Under the pieces are notes generated by a model that had not been told where the DNA came from, did no database searches, and saw only the letters and a list, made by a program, of their open reading frames with translations. The position numbers were made by a program, and so were the translations under genes. A stretch of 25,998 nucleotides of DNA from JAWWBN01 sp033720955 (GTDB taxonomy: Bacteria > Acidobacteriota > Thermoanaerobaculia > Multivoradales > JAHEKO01): assembly GCA_033720955.1 (NCBI GenBank), contig JAWWBN010000028.1:1-25998 (forward strand), written 5' to 3'. Shown piece by piece: positions 24,909 to 25,998 of the stretch; position 1 is the stretch's first letter, and the number at the start of each line of letters is the position of its first letter.

Positions 24909-25067
24909 TCAGTCGGAAGTCGCCGGTTCGGCTGGCTTTAGCGGCTTGCCGTCCTTCTTCTCGGCTTCCTTGACCGCCCTCTTCGCCTCCCGCACCACTT
25001 CGGGCGGGAAGATGCGGCGAATGGCGGCCTCGTCTGTCAGTTCGTCCAGTTCCTTCTTCTTCGTCAT
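24909..25067 (-). CDS. 52-residue charged helical protein inside the IS, antisense to the transposase leader
   Basis: The minus strand reads from ATG 25067 to TGA 24909 as a 52-residue, highly charged protein: MTKKKELDELTDEAA, then IRRIFPPEVVREAKRAVKEA, then a Lys/Pro-rich tail ending ATSD. The great majority of its codons end in G or C, unlike the serine-rich plus-strand frame over the same bases, so the minus strand is the likely coding one. A weak AGGTGG lies 8 bases upstream. Its start is 12 bp from the divergent transposase start. I do not recognise a named family. An IS accessory protein or regulator is possible. Confidence 0.58.
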   Translation of the reverse strand: MTKKKELDELTDEAAIRRIFPPEVVREAKRAVKEAEKKDGKPLKPAEPATSD

Positions 25068-25079
25068 GGGGACCACCTA

Positions 25080-25976
25080 ATGCCTACTGCTGATATCGAC
25101 CTTCCCGGCCTGATCGAAAGGTTCGGCTCTGAGGACGCCTGCCATGCCTACCTTGAGCGGCTCCGCTGGCCCAATGGAATCGAGTGCCCCCGGTGCGGTG
25201 GGACCACCATCAGCCGCATCAAGGATCGGCGGCAGTTCGACTGTAACGGGTGCCGCTATCAGTTCTCCGTCCGCGTCGGGACCATCTTCCACGACTCCAA
25301 GCTCCCGCTGTGGAAGTGGTTCCTTGCCGTCTATCTCGTCACGCAGTCGAAGAAAGGCATCAGCTCCAAGCAGCTCGAGCGGATGCTTGGAGTGAGCTAC
25401 AAGACCGCATGGTACCTCTCCCACCGCATCCGGGCCGCGATGAAGGACGATTCCGAGTTCCCGCTGCTCAAGGGCATCGTGGAGGTAGACGAGACGCTGA
25501 TCGGCGGGAAGAGGCGCGGCGTCGGGCGCGGAAGCCGTGAGGGCAAGACCCTGGTGGTGGGTGCCGTCCAGCGTGGCGGCTCTGTTCGCCTCGCCGTCAT
25601 CAGCGAGCGCAGCCGGTCGCAGCTCCACGGCTTCATCAGAAAGCACGTGGACCCCGAGACGGAGGCGATCTTCACCGACGATTGGGGAGCCTACGAGGGA
25701 ATCGGAGACCACGAAACGCTCCACGAGACGATCAACCACCGCCGCAAGGAGTGGGTGGTCGGCAACGTCCACACCAACACCGTGGAGGGTGTCTGGTCGC
25801 TGCTCAAGCGGTCTGTAGTCGGCGCGTATCACAAGCTCTCCGTCAAGCACCTTCCGGCATACTTGGACGAGCTAGAGTGGCGCTTCAACAATCGGGGCAA
25901 CCCGTACATGTTCCGGGACACGATGCGGCGGCTCATTGGGGCGGAGGTTCTTAGGTATCAGAAGTTGGTGGCTTAG
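25080..25976 (+). CDS. IS1595-family transposase (ISXO2-like, DDE)
   Basis: This 298-residue DNA transposase starts at ATG 25080. An N-terminal zinc ribbon is formed by C36/C39 (CPRCGG) and C55/C58 (CNGC). A helical DNA-binding region follows (SKKGISSKQLERMLGVSYKTAWYL, seen in parts). The catalytic core has D137 in VEVDETLIGG, D200/D201 in FTDDWGAY, and E236 in HTNTVEGVWSLLKR, in the arrangement typical of ISXO2-like transposases. The C-terminal YLDELEWRFNNRGN is a further family signature. Length is normal and no frameshift is visible, so the element may be active. It is probably driven by the TTGACA promoter at the left end of the IS. Confidence 0.94.
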   Translation: MPTADIDLPGLIERFGSEDACHAYLERLRWPNGIECPRCGGTTISRIKDRRQFDCNGCRYQFSVRVGTIFHDSKLPLWKWFLAVYLVTQSKKGISSKQLERMLGVSYKTAWYLSHRIRAAMKDDSEFPLLKGIVEVDETLIGGKRRGVGRGSREGKTLVVGAVQRGGSVRLAVISERSRSQLHGFIRKHVDPETEAIFTDDWGAYEGIGDHETLHETINHRRKEWVVGNVHTNTVEGVWSLLKRSVVGAYHKLSVKHLPAYLDELEWRFNNRGNPYMFRDTMRRLIGAEVLRYQKLVA

Positions 25977-25998
25977 CAACCACGTACGGCTCCGCCCG

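Larger units (their letters stand above)
24841..25998 (+). mobile_element. IS1595-family (ISXO2-like) insertion sequence
   Basis: The element contains an ISXO2-like transposase and a small antisense ORF. The left end is placed at about 24840-24850 because the ELW-repeat coding frame stops being native there. The right end is near or beyond the window edge. Possible imperfect terminal repeats are GGG...GTACTTGACACAAGG from 24848 and, on the opposite strand, GGG...GTACGTGGTTGCTAAG from 25997. The exact ends and the target duplication are not resolved. Its GC content is lower than the flanking chromosome. Confidence 0.72.

Noticed and set aside
24895..25080. Plus-strand 61-codon frame at the left end of the IS
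   Set aside because: It is a serine/phenylalanine-rich translation with poor third-position bias; the minus-strand frame over the same bases looks coding instead.

Overview
The window is about 26 kb of very GC-rich bacterial DNA with dense genes, strong GGAGG-type ribosome sites and GTG/TTG starts. No rRNA, tRNA or other phylogenetic marker is present. A secreted protein with a DGFESGDVSAWS motif, an ELWxSDG-repeat surface protein, a CHAT/ECF-sigma cluster and the GC level suggest an environmental acidobacterium-like or myxobacterium-like lineage. That is inference only.

The left part (1-8235) is mostly housekeeping. It holds an NYN/LOTUS RNA-processing protein with an Arg/Gly tail (-), an OPT-family oligopeptide transporter (-), a divergently transcribed M20 aminoacyl-histidine dipeptidase (pepD, +) and a UbiX flavin prenyltransferase (+). 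A three-gene minus-strand operon follows: membrane protein, SAM methyltransferase and monofunctional peptidoglycan glycosyltransferase mtgA. The OPT transporter and PepD lie back to back and could form a peptide uptake and hydrolysis pair.

The middle part (8371-20952) runs entirely on the plus strand and is the accessory, most interesting stretch. The first block is an ECF sigma factor, its zinc-containing membrane anti-sigma factor, an exported repeat protein and an exported, membrane-anchored TPR-CHAT protease with an intact His/Cys dyad. This could be a protease-linked envelope signalling module. The second block (13539-20952) is a compact five-gene operon: a large protein with a cationic amphipathic helical stretch, an HEXXH zinc metallopeptidase, a small charged protein, an unrecognised 378-residue protein, and a trypsin-like protease fused to an amidase_2 peptidoglycan hydrolase. 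Two of the five proteins share an N-terminal SPFL motif. None has a clear Sec signal. The set looks like a lytic or antagonistic effector arsenal, but no secretion machinery is visible in the window.

The right part (20953-25998) holds a convergent terminator-like palindrome, a small secreted protein (-), a bifunctional chorismate mutase/prephenate dehydratase (pheA, +) and then a lower-GC patchwork. The patchwork contains a DUF4474-type gene (-), about 660 bp without a convincing complete gene, and the 3' remnant of an ELWxSDG-repeat protein cut off at an IS1595-family (ISXO2-like) insertion sequence. The IS carries its DDE transposase and, divergently and antisense to the transposase leader, a 52-codon ORF with strong coding character.
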